Source of the DNA: JAJXZJ01 sp050012855
GTDB lineage: Bacteria; Verrucomicrobiota; Verrucomicrobiia; Limisphaerales; J093
Length of the DNA stretch: 64,000 nucleotides
Assembly (NCBI GenBank): GCA_050012855.1
Contig: JBEKGJ010000026.1
Span: forward strand, 1 to 64,000
Direction: 5' to 3'
Part shown: positions 33,005 through 42,545 of the stretch, piece by piece
How positions within the stretch are numbered: the stretch's first letter is position 1
Layout of the letters: each line of letters starts with the position of its first letter
Notes under the pieces: model-generated
What the model was told of the DNA's origin: nothing
Seen by the model: the letters and a program-made list of their open reading frames with translations, nothing else
Databases searched by the model: none
Program-made: the position numbers and the translations under genes

Positions 33005-34155
33005 AGGACTTCGAGGTAGAGCTGGCGGAGATCCTCGGCGGTGACCGGCACAACATTGGTCCGGTGGCAGGGATCATCCCAGGCCTGCGCAACCAGCGTG
33101 TCGAGCTGCGCCGACGTCACGCCGTGATCGCGCAGTCGCGTGTCGAGACCCAAACCGGCCAGGAATTGGGCAATGAATCCGACCGTCCGGGCATCGGCCT
33201 CGCCGTCGCTGCATTTCAGGACGTCGAGTCCGCAAGCCACGCCGACGCGCCGGTAAATGCCGGGCTTGCGGGCGGCGCAGAAGTTCATGCCGGCGACCAG
33301 GCACAGGGCGTTCGCCAGCCCGTGGTGCAGTCCGCAAACCGTCGAAAGCGGATGGGCCAGCGAATGGACGACGCCGAGGTCCTTCTGGAAGGCCACCGCG
33401 CCCATCGCGGCGGCGACCAGCATCTGGCCGCGCGCCTCGAGGTCGGCGCCGTTCCGGCAGGCCACCGGTAGCGCCCCGATGATCAGCCGGATGCCTTCGA
33501 GCGCGATCCCGTCGCACATCGGGTGAAAGACCGGACAGGTGAACGACTCGAGGCAATGTGTGAGCGCGTCCGCGCCCGTGGCTGCGGTGAGTTTGGGCGG
33601 CAGGTCCCGCGTGAGTTCCGGATCAAGGATCACAAGCCTGGCGAGCAGTTCCGGGTGGAAAACCACCTTCTTCCGGTTCGTCGCCGCCAGCGTGATCACG
33701 GAACTGCGCCCCACTTCGCTGCCCGTGCCGGCCGTGGTCGGAATGGCGACCAGCGGCACCAGGCCGGACCAGTCTGCGGTCCAGTCAAAGTCGGCCAGCT
33801 TGAGCGCCGGCTGTTTCACCAGCAAGCGCGCCGCCTTGCCGGCGTCCAGCGGGCTGCCGCCGCCGAACGCAATCACGGCGTCACACCGGTGCTTGCGGAA
33901 GGCATCGGCGGCCTCGGTCACGTCACTCTCGACGGGGTTCGGATGGACGCCGGCGTAAACGAACCAAGCTGTGCCTTCGCCGGCCACACCGAGCGCCTGC
34001 TTCAAAAGCCGAAACGCGCTGGTGGCCAGCAAGCCCCGGTCCGTGACCACCAGCGGGCGCGCGATGCCGAGCCGCTGGAGTTGCGTCGGGATTTCTCGCA
34101 CCGCGCCGGCGCCAAACAGCGTCCGCGTGGGGAACGAGAAGGTGGTCAGGTTCAT
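33001..34155 (-). CDS. Iron-containing alcohol dehydrogenase (384 aa)
   Basis: The N-terminal PTRTLFGAGAVREI, the nucleotide-binding VIAFGGGSPLDAGKAA (about 93-108) and PTTAGTGSEV (about 136-145) precede the metal ligands in ATGADALTHCLES and GVVHSLAHPLS (about 190-270). The enzyme interconverts a primary alcohol and aldehyde. The start is ATG 34155, overlapping the amidotransferase stop by four bases. It is the second gene of the operon, feeding the aldehyde dehydrogenase. Confidence 0.9.
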   Translation of the reverse strand: MNLTTFSFPTRTLFGAGAVREIPTQLQRLGIARPLVVTDRGLLATSAFRLLKQALGVAGEGTAWFVYAGVHPNPVESDVTEAADAFRKHRCDAVIAFGGGSPLDAGKAARLLVKQPALKLADFDWTADWSGLVPLVAIPTTAGTGSEVGRSSVITLAATNRKKVVFHPELLARLVILDPELTRDLPPKLTAATGADALTHCLESFTCPVFHPMCDGIALEGIRLIIGALPVACRNGADLEARGQMLVAAAMGAVAFQKDLGVVHSLAHPLSTVCGLHHGLANALCLVAGMNFCAARKPGIYRRVGVACGLDVLKCSDGEADARTVGFIAQFLAGLGLDTRLRDHGVTSAQLDTLVAQAWDDPCHRTNVVPVTAEDLRQLYLEVL

Positions 34156-34877
34156 GGAAGGACGTGTTGCACAAAATTGCGGAGAAGGGTGGGCCCGGCG
34201 GGCGCGGGGCGCAGCCCGGCCAGCCGGGCATCGAGATCGAAGTTGACCCGGGAACGCCAGGTTTCCCGCCGTGGCTGCCAGAGAAAGCGCAGGACCTCGG
34301 GGTCGGTTTCCGGATGAAACTGGACCCCAAAAAGCTGGTGGTTCCAGCGGAAGGCTTCGATTTCCGTGTGGCGGCTGCGCGCGAGCAATTCGCAGCCCGC
34401 GGGCATTTGCAGCACCGCGTCCGCATGACTGGAGAGAACCTCGAAGCGGTCGGGCAGACCGGCGAACAACGCACAATCCCGGCCGGCTGGCGTCAACTCC
34501 ACTTCCGTGTTCCCCAAGGCCGCACCGCCGGGATGCCGCCCCACCCGGCCGCCCAGCGCGCGGCCCAGGATTTGATGACCGTAACACACGCCGAGCAAGG
34601 GCGTGCCCCGCTCCCGCCAGGCAAGAATCAGCTCACAGAGCCGGGCATTCACTGGATCGGCGTTCCAGGCATCCCGGGGTGAGCCGCTCACGATGACACC
34701 TTGCACCTCGTGTCGGAGAATGGCGACCGGATCGTCCTCGGCGGAGACGCGCGTCAATGTGAGGTCCGTAAGGTCGTCGAACCACCGGGCGAACCAGCGG
34801 GCGACGTTCCGGAGAGGATGCTCCGCCGCATAGGCGTGGGACCACGCCACAGCGTCAACGAGCAGAACGTTTCTCAT
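34152..34877 (-). CDS. Class I glutamine amidotransferase-like hydrolase (241 aa)
   Basis: The catalytic cysteine is in GVCYGHQILGRALGG (about residues 92-106) and the His-Glu pair in VQFHPETDPE (about 181-190), the full class I triad. It resembles stand-alone GMP-synthase-type amidotransferases. Beside a glutamine-synthetase-family ligase it could remove a gamma-glutamyl group at the end of the pathway, as PuuD does. ATG 34877 is chosen because upstream frame has no family match. It is the first gene of the operon. Confidence 0.82.
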   Translation of the reverse strand: MRNVLLVDAVAWSHAYAAEHPLRNVARWFARWFDDLTDLTLTRVSAEDDPVAILRHEVQGVIVSGSPRDAWNADPVNARLCELILAWRERGTPLLGVCYGHQILGRALGGRVGRHPGGAALGNTEVELTPAGRDCALFAGLPDRFEVLSSHADAVLQMPAGCELLARSRHTEIEAFRWNHQLFGVQFHPETDPEVLRFLWQPRRETWRSRVNFDLDARLAGLRPAPAGPTLLRNFVQHVLP

Positions 34878-35008
34878 GCGGCCAGGCACACAACGCCCGC
34901 TGCGGGCGCACAACCCTGTCCCAGTCAGCCGCGAGGGTCGAGACAAAACCAAGTTTGGGCGGCGGCCCGGCGGCCCGCCCCACGTCTCCGCCCGGTTTCC
35001 GTCGGCCG

Positions 35009-38000
35009 TCAATCCTCCGCGAACAGGTACTCCAGATCCGCCTGGGTCAGGCTGCGGGCAAAACCTTCCTCGCCGAGCACGTCGGCGATGGTTTGGGCCT
35101 TGCGCTGCTGGAGGTCCCAGATTTTTTCCTCGACGGTCCCCGGCGCGATCAGACGGTAGGCATTCACCGCCCGCGTCTGACCGATGCGGTGCGACCGGTC
35201 AATGGCCTGGGCTTCGACGGCCGGGTTCCACCACGGGTCATAGAGAACCACGTAGCTCGAGGCGGTGAGGTTGAGCCCCGTGCCGGCGGCGCGCAGGCTG
35301 AGCAGGAAAACCGCCGGGCTCGGGTCCTCCTGGAAGGCCTCGACGACCTGCATGCGGTTCTTGGTTTCGCCGGTCAGCAAATGTGTGGGCATGGAACGCT
35401 TGCGGCATTCCGCTTCCAGCAGGTGGAGCATCCGGACGAACTGGGAGAAGACCAGCACCTTCTGGCCCTCCTCGAACAACGGTTCGACCAGTTCGAACAG
35501 GGTTTCGGTCTTGCCCGAGGGCGAATCGTTGCCGACCAGCGCGGGATGGCAGCAAATCTGACGCAGGCGGGTGAGGGCGGCGAGCACCTGGATTTTGCTG
35601 CGGTTGATTCCCTTTTCGGCGACGATCTGGCTGATCTGCTCGCGGCTGCGGCGCAGTTCGGCGAGGTAAAGTTTGCGCTGCGGATCGCCCAGCTCGCAAT
35701 CGCGGCGCTCCTCGATGCGGTCGGGCAGATCTTTGGCGACCTGCATTTTCAGACGGCGGAGCAGGAGGGGGCGCAACTTGGCGGAGAGCTTGCGCCGGGC
35801 CATGCGCTGCTCCCATTCCACGTCCGGTCCGCTGGGTTCATAGGCCTCGTGGAATTGCTGCTGATTGCCCAGGTAACCGGGCTGGACGAAGTCCACGATG
35901 CTCCACAGGTCGAGCAGGCGGTTCTCGAGCGGCGTGCCGGTCAGGGCCAGCCGGTATTCGGCGCGCAGTTGCTTGACCGACTGGCTGACCTGGGCGGCGG
36001 GGTTTTTGATAAACTGCGCTTCGTCGAGGATGACCGCGCGGAACTCGAATTTCTGCAGGGCCTCGAGGTCACGCCGGAGCAAGGCGTAGTTGGTGACGAT
36101 GAGATCGAAATGGGGAATCTGCTTGCGCAGGTTGTGCCGCGCCGGACCGCTCTCCAACACCAGCACCTTGAGATTGGAGGTAAATTTCTCCGCCTCCCGC
36201 CGCCAGTTGTGCAGCACGGAGGCGGGGCAGATCACCAGGGCGGGCCGGGGGCTTTTCGGGTTTCGTTCCTTGAGCCAGGCCAGCCAGACCAGCGCCTGCA
36301 AGGTTTTGCCCAGCCCCATGTCATCGGCCAGAACGCCCCCCAGCCTGATCCGTGACAGGTGGCAGAGAAAATCGAATCCGTCCTTCTGATACGGCCTCAA
36401 TTCGGCGGTGATGGCCGACGGCAGGGGCACTGATATAATGCCCTTAAAATCGGCCAGCGCCTGGCGCAACGCCCTGGTTTCGGGCAGGTCGGCGAACCGC
36501 TGCAGGGTTTCCTCGCCGAGACCGGCGGCCTGCAGCAGGCCCACCTTCTGCGGCAGAGCGGAAAGCCCCTCGAGACCGAGGTCCGCCATGGTTTCGTGCG
36601 CCGCGCGCACGGCCTCGAGGTCCAACTCCACCCAGCCGCTGTCGGGCAGTTTGACAAAGCGGGTGTTCGCCGTGGCCAGGCGTTCGAGGTCGGCGGGGGT
36701 GAGCTTCAGTCCTTCCTGCTCCCAGGCCGAGGAGATCGCGAACCAGTCGATCCCGCTGCCCTGGACCACGATCCTCGGCTTGAGCTGGCGCGGCGCCAGG
36801 AACAAATGCTGGAAGGCCGGGTTGGCCAGGTAATCCGCCTCGGCCGGCCGGTCGGGCCAGGCCTGCGCCAGCGTGGCCAGGAACTGCTCGTTGGCATCGC
36901 CCACCCACAGGCCCGGTTCGGGCGTGAACCAGTCCTGCCGCCGCAACCATTGCGTTGCCGCTTCGAGGCGCGGGTCGTCGAGCACCTCGGGCTTGTCGCC
37001 CGCCGCCGCCGGTTCGTTACGCTGCCACTCCAGTCCATTCCACTGCCAACAGCTCCGGTCGCGGTCGCTGTTGGCCAGCAACCGGACCCGCACCGTGTCG
37101 TCCTCGAGTTCGAACGTGAACTGCGGCTTCGCGGTGTGGGCGAGACACAGGTTCTCCCAATCCGCGCCGTTGCGGGAGCCCGTCTTGCGCAGGTGGGTGA
37201 GAAGACGATGGCTCAGTTTGCGGACGGGCACGCCGGGCTGGCGGACCAGTTCGCCGAGCAGGGATGGCGCTGGCGCGTTGCGCAGGAGATAGAAGGTGTG
37301 ATTCACCGCCACGAGCGGCGGCTGGCCGGCAAAGAAACTCGCCCCGTTCAGCGGCAGGGTTTCGCCACCCGGCAGCCGGAGTTGCTGGAGAAACGTGAGT
37401 TCGGTGCTGCCGTTTTTGAGGTCGGACGCCAGTTCGGCAAGCTGCCCCGAAAAAAACACATTGTCTGGCTGACCCGCCCACTCGAGCCACGGCGGGTTGC
37501 CCCAACGCGCCAGCCATTGGAGCAGCTCGATTCCCTCCAGGCGCAGCGGCTGCCCTTGCGGTTCGCGCCCGGCGTAAACCGCCTTGAGCCATTGAATAAA
37601 CGCCCAATCCCGCGGCGGAAACAACTCCTCCTCCTGCGTCGCGCGCGTGGCCAGGTCAATCAGGTCGGCCGCCGACCGGAGCTTTTCGCCCGAGCGGGGC
37701 CGGAACACCAGGAACTCGAGGCCAAGGTCGTTCAGCCCCGGCTGGTCTTCCCGGGGGAGCGCCCGGGCGAGGATGCGCAGATGCGCGCGCGGGCCATCGA
37801 GGTGGTTCGGCGTGGGCGGCAGCAGCCAGTCTTCGATCGCCCGGATGCGGTTCTGCTCGCGCTCGACCTGTTCGATCTCGGCCAGGCGGGCCAGGTTCGC
37901 GTAAGCCGCCATTTCGGTCGGCAGCGGCCGGCCGGAGCGCAGGAACAGCAACGCGGCTTCCTCAATGCGGGCGCGACCCTTCGTGGCCAGCAGCCGCGGC

Positions 38001-38266
38001 CACCAGTTGGTGCCGGCAAAATCCTTGCGCGCGAGCGAAAGCTTGCCGAAGTAATCCTCGAGCAGCAGCCAGGTGCGCTGCGAGTCGGTGCAGTCGGCAA
38101 ACATCTGCAACAGCTCGGTGCGCTCCGCCACCGCCGACTTGGAATCCGCCAGCTCGCGCCGGAGATCGGCGAAGGCGCCATAGGCGTCTTGCAGCACCGA
38201 ATTGCGCGCATCATACTTGCTGGCCAGCACCGGCCGCGGCCGGTTTATGTTTTTCGCTCTCGGCAT
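35009..38266 (-). CDS. SNF2-family helicase-like ATPase (about 1085 aa)
   Basis: The C-terminal half has the SNF2 motor: LADDMGLGKTLQAL (motif I), ILDEAQFIKN (II), LTGTPLENRLLDLWS (III), LLSLRAAGTGLNLT (V) and IDRSHRIGQTRAV (VI). The N-terminal 550 residues are a long non-catalytic region seen in bacterial SNF2 proteins, lacking a clear SWIM cysteine set. These ATPases move on or remodel nucleic-acid complexes, often with RNA polymerase or repair proteins. Start ATG 38266 is preferred over GTG 38281; neither has a strong ribosome-binding site. It is apparently monocistronic. Confidence 0.88.
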   Translation of the reverse strand: MPRAKNINRPRPVLASKYDARNSVLQDAYGAFADLRRELADSKSAVAERTELLQMFADCTDSQRTWLLLEDYFGKLSLARKDFAGTNWWPRLLATKGRARIEEAALLFLRSGRPLPTEMAAYANLARLAEIEQVEREQNRIRAIEDWLLPPTPNHLDGPRAHLRILARALPREDQPGLNDLGLEFLVFRPRSGEKLRSAADLIDLATRATQEEELFPPRDWAFIQWLKAVYAGREPQGQPLRLEGIELLQWLARWGNPPWLEWAGQPDNVFFSGQLAELASDLKNGSTELTFLQQLRLPGGETLPLNGASFFAGQPPLVAVNHTFYLLRNAPAPSLLGELVRQPGVPVRKLSHRLLTHLRKTGSRNGADWENLCLAHTAKPQFTFELEDDTVRVRLLANSDRDRSCWQWNGLEWQRNEPAAAGDKPEVLDDPRLEAATQWLRRQDWFTPEPGLWVGDANEQFLATLAQAWPDRPAEADYLANPAFQHLFLAPRQLKPRIVVQGSGIDWFAISSAWEQEGLKLTPADLERLATANTRFVKLPDSGWVELDLEAVRAAHETMADLGLEGLSALPQKVGLLQAAGLGEETLQRFADLPETRALRQALADFKGIISVPLPSAITAELRPYQKDGFDFLCHLSRIRLGGVLADDMGLGKTLQALVWLAWLKERNPKSPRPALVICPASVLHNWRREAEKFTSNLKVLVLESGPARHNLRKQIPHFDLIVTNYALLRRDLEALQKFEFRAVILDEAQFIKNPAAQVSQSVKQLRAEYRLALTGTPLENRLLDLWSIVDFVQPGYLGNQQQFHEAYEPSGPDVEWEQRMARRKLSAKLRPLLLRRLKMQVAKDLPDRIEERRDCELGDPQRKLYLAELRRSREQISQIVAEKGINRSKIQVLAALTRLRQICCHPALVGNDSPSGKTETLFELVEPLFEEGQKVLVFSQFVRMLHLLEAECRKRSMPTHLLTGETKNRMQVVEAFQEDPSPAVFLLSLRAAGTGLNLTASSYVVLYDPWWNPAVEAQAIDRSHRIGQTRAVNAYRLIAPGTVEEKIWDLQQRKAQTIADVLGEEGFARSLTQADLEYLFAED

Positions 38267-38467
38267 CGAGACAAATCCCACTCTAAAAATTGCTTATCTT
38301 ATCTCGGCAGGATGGGGCGAGGCGGTCAACATGAAAAGTGAAGGAGTGGTGGAAAGGCTGGATGAATCGCAACCCCCTTGCTGATGAGCAAAGAGTTGAC
38401 TTCCCGCCACGAGGATGAGCGAGGCGGCTGCTACGTGCCTCCGCCGGAGGCGGCCGGCGCCCGGTTT

Positions 38468-39925
38468 CTACGGCTGATGTTCCGCCTGATAGGCCCGGAA
38501 ATAGCGCTCGCGGTAGTCGTCCATCGCCCGCCGGTCGCTGATGCAGTTGTCCCAGGGCAGTGCCGGCCGCGTGCGGGGGCGCGCCGCCGGCAACCCGGAC
38601 TGCGCGAAGCCCTTTGCCAGTTCCTCGAAGGCCTGCCCCCACGCCTTTTCCCGGCCGTCGGCCGCGAGCAGGCCGATCAACTCCGTCACGTCGCCGGCGC
38701 CCGGATGATCGTGGAAACTCCAGTTCAGCCAGCCGCACGCCTCGCCCGCGGTGGTTTCGACCAGCTTCCGGCACCAGCGCGCCTGCTGTTCCTCCGTCGC
38801 CGCCGCGTGCCGACCGCCGTCAATGGCCGGCTTCCCGCCCCCGTACCAGCCGCATTCGGCGATCACGGTCGGCTTGCCCCAGCGCGCCACCTCATGCACC
38901 GCGCACTCGAGGTAGGCGAGGTTGCGGGCCTCGTCCTCGTCGTTCCGATACTCGTAAAACCCATTCGCCAGCGGGTAAAAATGGATTTCCATGAAGTCGA
39001 GCAGCTTGACCTGTCGCTCCGGCCGAAACGCGGAATAATGAAACGGCCCGGCCAAAACCACCGGCACTGACCACTGGATCAGCCCGGCGGTGACGAGCGC
39101 CTGCGCGTCAACCGACCGGATCGCGGCGACCTGTCGGCGCGTCCATTCGTCCGCGATCGTCTCGCGGAAATGCTGGTAATCGAGCAGCTCGTGTCCCGCC
39201 AGCGCGTCCTTCGCCGGCACCGGCAACGCGCCCCACTCGATGTGGCGCTCCGGCGGCACGCCCCAGACCTTCGCCAGCTCCGCCACGCCGCCGTATTGTT
39301 TCACCAGCCAGACGTTCCATTTCTCCCGCATCGCCGGTGTGTCCCACCGCACCTCGGGCTCGTTCAGCAGATCGTAGGCGAAGATCACGTTGCGCCCGCG
39401 ATACCGCGCCGCGAACGCCCGCCAGAATTGTTCGAGCGCGCTCAGGACGCTCTCGTCGGCGTAACGGTCTCCCTGGGCCCACGTCGGCAGTCCCTCCCAG
39501 TGATCCGGCCCGGTGGGATGCACGTAAAGGCCCGCCTCCTCGGCCAGCGCCAGAAACTGGTCAAACTTGGCCAGGCCGTCCGGCGTCAGCTTCCCCGGCT
39601 CCGAATAAAACGAACCGAACGAGAGAAACACACGGACACAATTGCCCCCGAGTGCGCGCAGCCTCGCAAAATCTTTGCGCGTCGCCTCGGCGTCAAACTG
39701 CTTCCACACCTGCGGCGCCCACCCGGTGCCGGGCCGGAAATAGGTGACCCCCATGGGCATGAAGGCCTTGCCGCCGCCGGTGATGAATCCATGTCCGGTC
39801 GGCGCCACGCGCACCTTCGGCAATGCCGGACGTTGGGCGTCCGCCGCCTGCAGGTCCACGGAAACCAGCAACGCGACGAGCACGCCCGCCGCGCGAACCA
39901 GCAATCGAGATCGCATGACTCGCAT
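38468..39925 (-). CDS. Secreted GH5-like glycoside hydrolase (about 485 aa)
   Basis: A signal peptide (MRSRLLVRAAGVLVALLVSV, ending near LQAADA) leads to a TIM-barrel of the cellulase/mannanase type. The acid/base is in AYDLLNEPEVRW and the nucleophile in TVIAECGWYGG. The substrate is probably a plant or algal glycan, but cannot be fixed. The gene starts 23 bases after the DUF4838 gene stop and should be co-transcribed with it. ATG 39925 or 39916 are both possible. A GC hairpin (38437-38451) lies just after the stop. Confidence 0.82.
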   Translation of the reverse strand: MRVMRSRLLVRAAGVLVALLVSVDLQAADAQRPALPKVRVAPTGHGFITGGGKAFMPMGVTYFRPGTGWAPQVWKQFDAEATRKDFARLRALGGNCVRVFLSFGSFYSEPGKLTPDGLAKFDQFLALAEEAGLYVHPTGPDHWEGLPTWAQGDRYADESVLSALEQFWRAFAARYRGRNVIFAYDLLNEPEVRWDTPAMREKWNVWLVKQYGGVAELAKVWGVPPERHIEWGALPVPAKDALAGHELLDYQHFRETIADEWTRRQVAAIRSVDAQALVTAGLIQWSVPVVLAGPFHYSAFRPERQVKLLDFMEIHFYPLANGFYEYRNDEDEARNLAYLECAVHEVARWGKPTVIAECGWYGGGKPAIDGGRHAAATEEQQARWCRKLVETTAGEACGWLNWSFHDHPGAGDVTELIGLLAADGREKAWGQAFEELAKGFAQSGLPAARPRTRPALPWDNCISDRRAMDDYRERYFRAYQAEHQP

Positions 39926-39948
39926 CCTGGCCCACCTGCGGCGGCGCG

Positions 39949-41748
39949 TCACGGCGTATCCTTGGCGAAGCGTTCGACGAACTTCGCCGGCGTCAGACCG
40001 GATTCGTTGATCTGGCGCACCTGCGTCCAGTCCTTGCCGGGCACGCCCTGCGCCAGTTTGAGCCATTCGTCGGCGACGGCCTTGCGCGAGGCCGGCAACG
40101 GCCAGGCGGCCCCGGCATCCGTGCTTTCCCGGCGCAACGAGTCCCACAACGAAAGCCAGACATACCGCACTGGCAGCCGTCCCATCCGCACACGCGCCAC
40201 TAATTCCTCGTCGGCTGCCACCGCCTTCTCGGCCTCGTCCCAGAGCTGCTCCGCTGCGGTGAGCGTCTTGAGATCGTGGAACCGCGTTTTCGTGGGCGAG
40301 AAACACGTCAGGTTCCAGCCCGCCGACGCGCCATGCATCAACTCGAGATAGCGCCGGATCGGCCCCGCCGCCGCGCCGTAATAGCCGTCGAGGAACTCGT
40401 TGATCAGCGCCCGGTCGTCCTTCGCCGGGTTCCACAGCAGTTGCGCCAGCACCCAGGCGCGCAGCTCGGTGAACTCCGACCCGTAGCTTTGATACGCCCC
40501 CTGCTCGAACACGCCGCGCACGTGGTTCGCCGCGAAAAAGCGCAAGTTCGGCCCCAGCACGAACCAGTTCGGATGCGGCTGGTCGTAATGGCCGAAATCG
40601 GTCGTGTAATCCCAGATGTACAACCGCTGGCAGATCTGCGCCCAGCCGCGGATGTCGGCGGCAAAAGTGGCGTTGGCGGGCGCGTCGAGCGGCTCGCGGA
40701 AGTTGCACTCGATCGAGCAGAGCCGGACGATCACGTTGGGCCGCGGGCGCATGGTTTTCGGCGGCTTGCGTGTGTATTGGTAGGCGAGCGTGTCCACCGC
40801 CACCTGCGGGAACTCCGGTTCGATCTTCTCCGCGACATAGTTCACAAAGTCGAGCAGCGTCCCCGCGTGGCTGCCCTCGGCATCATCCACGGCCTTGCAC
40901 TGCGGGCAGGCGCACGGATTGAAGCAGTCGTTCTGCGAGACGGACACGATCTGCGCGTCCGGCGACTCGCGCAGCCACTGCTTGACGCGGCCCACCACGA
41001 ACTCGCGCAGTTCCGGATTCATCAGACAGAGTTGCGCGTCGTTGGTCAGGCGCTTGCCGTTCACCAGCGCGAACCATTCGGGGTGTTGCGCGAAATGCTC
41101 CGCCGGCGGCACCAGCGGATAGGCCGTATGCACGAAGCCCTTGTACCGGATGCAGCCGCCCTGGCTTTCCGGAATGCCCGCCGACTGGCTGTTCGAGAAA
41201 TTCCGCACCGCCCAGACGGAATTGAACGCGGGGAACCAGTAAGGATCGCGCGATTCGAACACCGGCGCGTAACGCACGTCGAGCGCCCCGATCGTCAGCG
41301 TGGAATGCTTCGGAAGGCGGCTCGCCCAGGGCGTCCACCAGCGCACGCCGCCCTGGTCCTGCAGGAATTGCGACACCGCATAGAGCGTTCCGCGCGGCCG
41401 TCCGCCGGCCAGCAACAGTCGGCCGCCCTGCGTCCTGATGACGATCTCCTCCTGCCCGAGCTGATCGAAGGGCACGTCCGGAAACAACGCCTTCGCGGCC
41501 GAGCCGGGACCAACCACGATCGCGTGTTCCGGCACGGTCGCACCCGCCTCCTGGACGGTGAACTCGCCACCGGTGATCTGCTTCAACGTGTCGGCGAGTT
41601 CGTTGACGGCGTGTTGCTCGGCGGCGGTCGCGCCGGGCTGGCGGACGATCACCACCTCCGCCTGCCCGCCCTGGGCGAGCGTGAGGTCGGCGTGGACGAG
41701 GCGCGGAACGACTGCGGCGAACGACAGGATGATGGCGAATGTTTTCAT
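39949..41748 (-). CDS. Secreted DUF4838-domain glycan-related protein (599 aa)
   Basis: The N-terminus is a signal peptide (MKTFAIILSFAAVVPRLVHA). Residues about 30-130 match the alpha-glucuronidase/GH20 N-terminal-like domain (AVNELADTLKQITGGEF). The large middle, with CACPQCKAVDD and DTLAYQYTRKPPKTMRPRPN, is the DUF4838 region. Such proteins are common in polysaccharide-degrading bacteria; a hydrolase role is suspected. It forms an operon with the GH5-like gene. A 66-base repeat lies just upstream (41770-41835). Confidence 0.82.
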   Translation of the reverse strand: MKTFAIILSFAAVVPRLVHADLTLAQGGQAEVVIVRQPGATAAEQHAVNELADTLKQITGGEFTVQEAGATVPEHAIVVGPGSAAKALFPDVPFDQLGQEEIVIRTQGGRLLLAGGRPRGTLYAVSQFLQDQGGVRWWTPWASRLPKHSTLTIGALDVRYAPVFESRDPYWFPAFNSVWAVRNFSNSQSAGIPESQGGCIRYKGFVHTAYPLVPPAEHFAQHPEWFALVNGKRLTNDAQLCLMNPELREFVVGRVKQWLRESPDAQIVSVSQNDCFNPCACPQCKAVDDAEGSHAGTLLDFVNYVAEKIEPEFPQVAVDTLAYQYTRKPPKTMRPRPNVIVRLCSIECNFREPLDAPANATFAADIRGWAQICQRLYIWDYTTDFGHYDQPHPNWFVLGPNLRFFAANHVRGVFEQGAYQSYGSEFTELRAWVLAQLLWNPAKDDRALINEFLDGYYGAAAGPIRRYLELMHGASAGWNLTCFSPTKTRFHDLKTLTAAEQLWDEAEKAVAADEELVARVRMGRLPVRYVWLSLWDSLRRESTDAGAAWPLPASRKAVADEWLKLAQGVPGKDWTQVRQINESGLTPAKFVERFAKDTP

Positions 41749-42545
41749 GCTGCTGATGGCGCGGATAGCGCGCCGGTTTGGCTTTCCTGATCGCCGATTC
41801 TCCCACGAGTCGTGCCCGCGTGCAACGTCATTGCGACCACGTCATTGCGACCCAGGCAGCAGCAGGCAGGGGGTGCAGGCAGCGGGATGCGGTCCAATTC
41901 ATCCCGTGAAGTTACGGTTCTACAAGCCCCGATTCGATTCAGAAAAACTGAAAACATAGCTTGATCCCATTCGACCGCTCTGGTAAAGTCCCAATTGCCC
42001 CCCGTATGAAGGGAAAGCTGACAATGAGACTCCCAACCGAAACCAACGCCGCCGCGCGCGCTATCTCTTTATCGCCGACCCGCTTTCTTCCTTCGCTGCT
42101 GCCTTTTGTGCCCCGACTGTCGCGATTTCTGAGATGCCGCCCGCAACGCGTCTCCCCTTGCCGCGAATCGGGAAACCCCTGCCGCCGTTTTGGGAATGGC
42201 TGCCTCCAATTGGGGAACTCCGGCCGCGGCTTCGCCTCCTCCTGCCGCGATTCACAATCTCCCGTCGCCGAGATGTTTATGCGGACTTGCCACAAAGATG
42301 CGCAAAAAACTCAAAAATCAGCCTTTCCCTTTTGTGCCCCTTGCGCTTCTCCGCGGCCAGTTCTTCGCCCTCAACCGTCAGCTCTCAACCAACATGAGCC
42401 GCCGCCCGCGCTTCCCCATCGCCACGCTGACTTTCAACGGCAACCTCATCGCCGCCGCCGCGCCGGCGCATCCTGACAGGGTAACCGCGGGCGGCTGAAA
42501 ATAGCCGCAGCAGCAAAACAATTTACGGTCAAAACAAACAAACAT
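41749..42545. other. Gene-poor region before the phosphatase cassette
   Basis: This 800-base stretch separates the minus-strand DUF4838 gene from the plus-strand phosphatases. It holds one copy of a 66-base direct repeat (41770-41835), low-order GC-rich text around 42130-42250, and a 34-codon frame at 42394-42498 (MSRRPRFPIATLTFNG). That frame looks like the cut-off start of a gene. No full-length gene is convincing. Confidence 0.5.
41770..41835 (+). repeat. 66-base direct repeat, left copy (right copy 48479-48544)
   Basis: Aligned without gaps to 48479-48544, 56 of 66 bases agree by my count, including ccggtttggcttt and cgcccgcgtgcaacgtc-type words. Both copies are in the same orientation and flank the phosphatase cassette. 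Confidence 0.75.

Noticed and set aside
36596..38341. Plus-strand frame of 581 codons opposite the SNF2 gene
   Set aside because: Shadow frame with Gln/Arg/Gly-rich text; the SNF2 motifs on the other strand are unambiguous.
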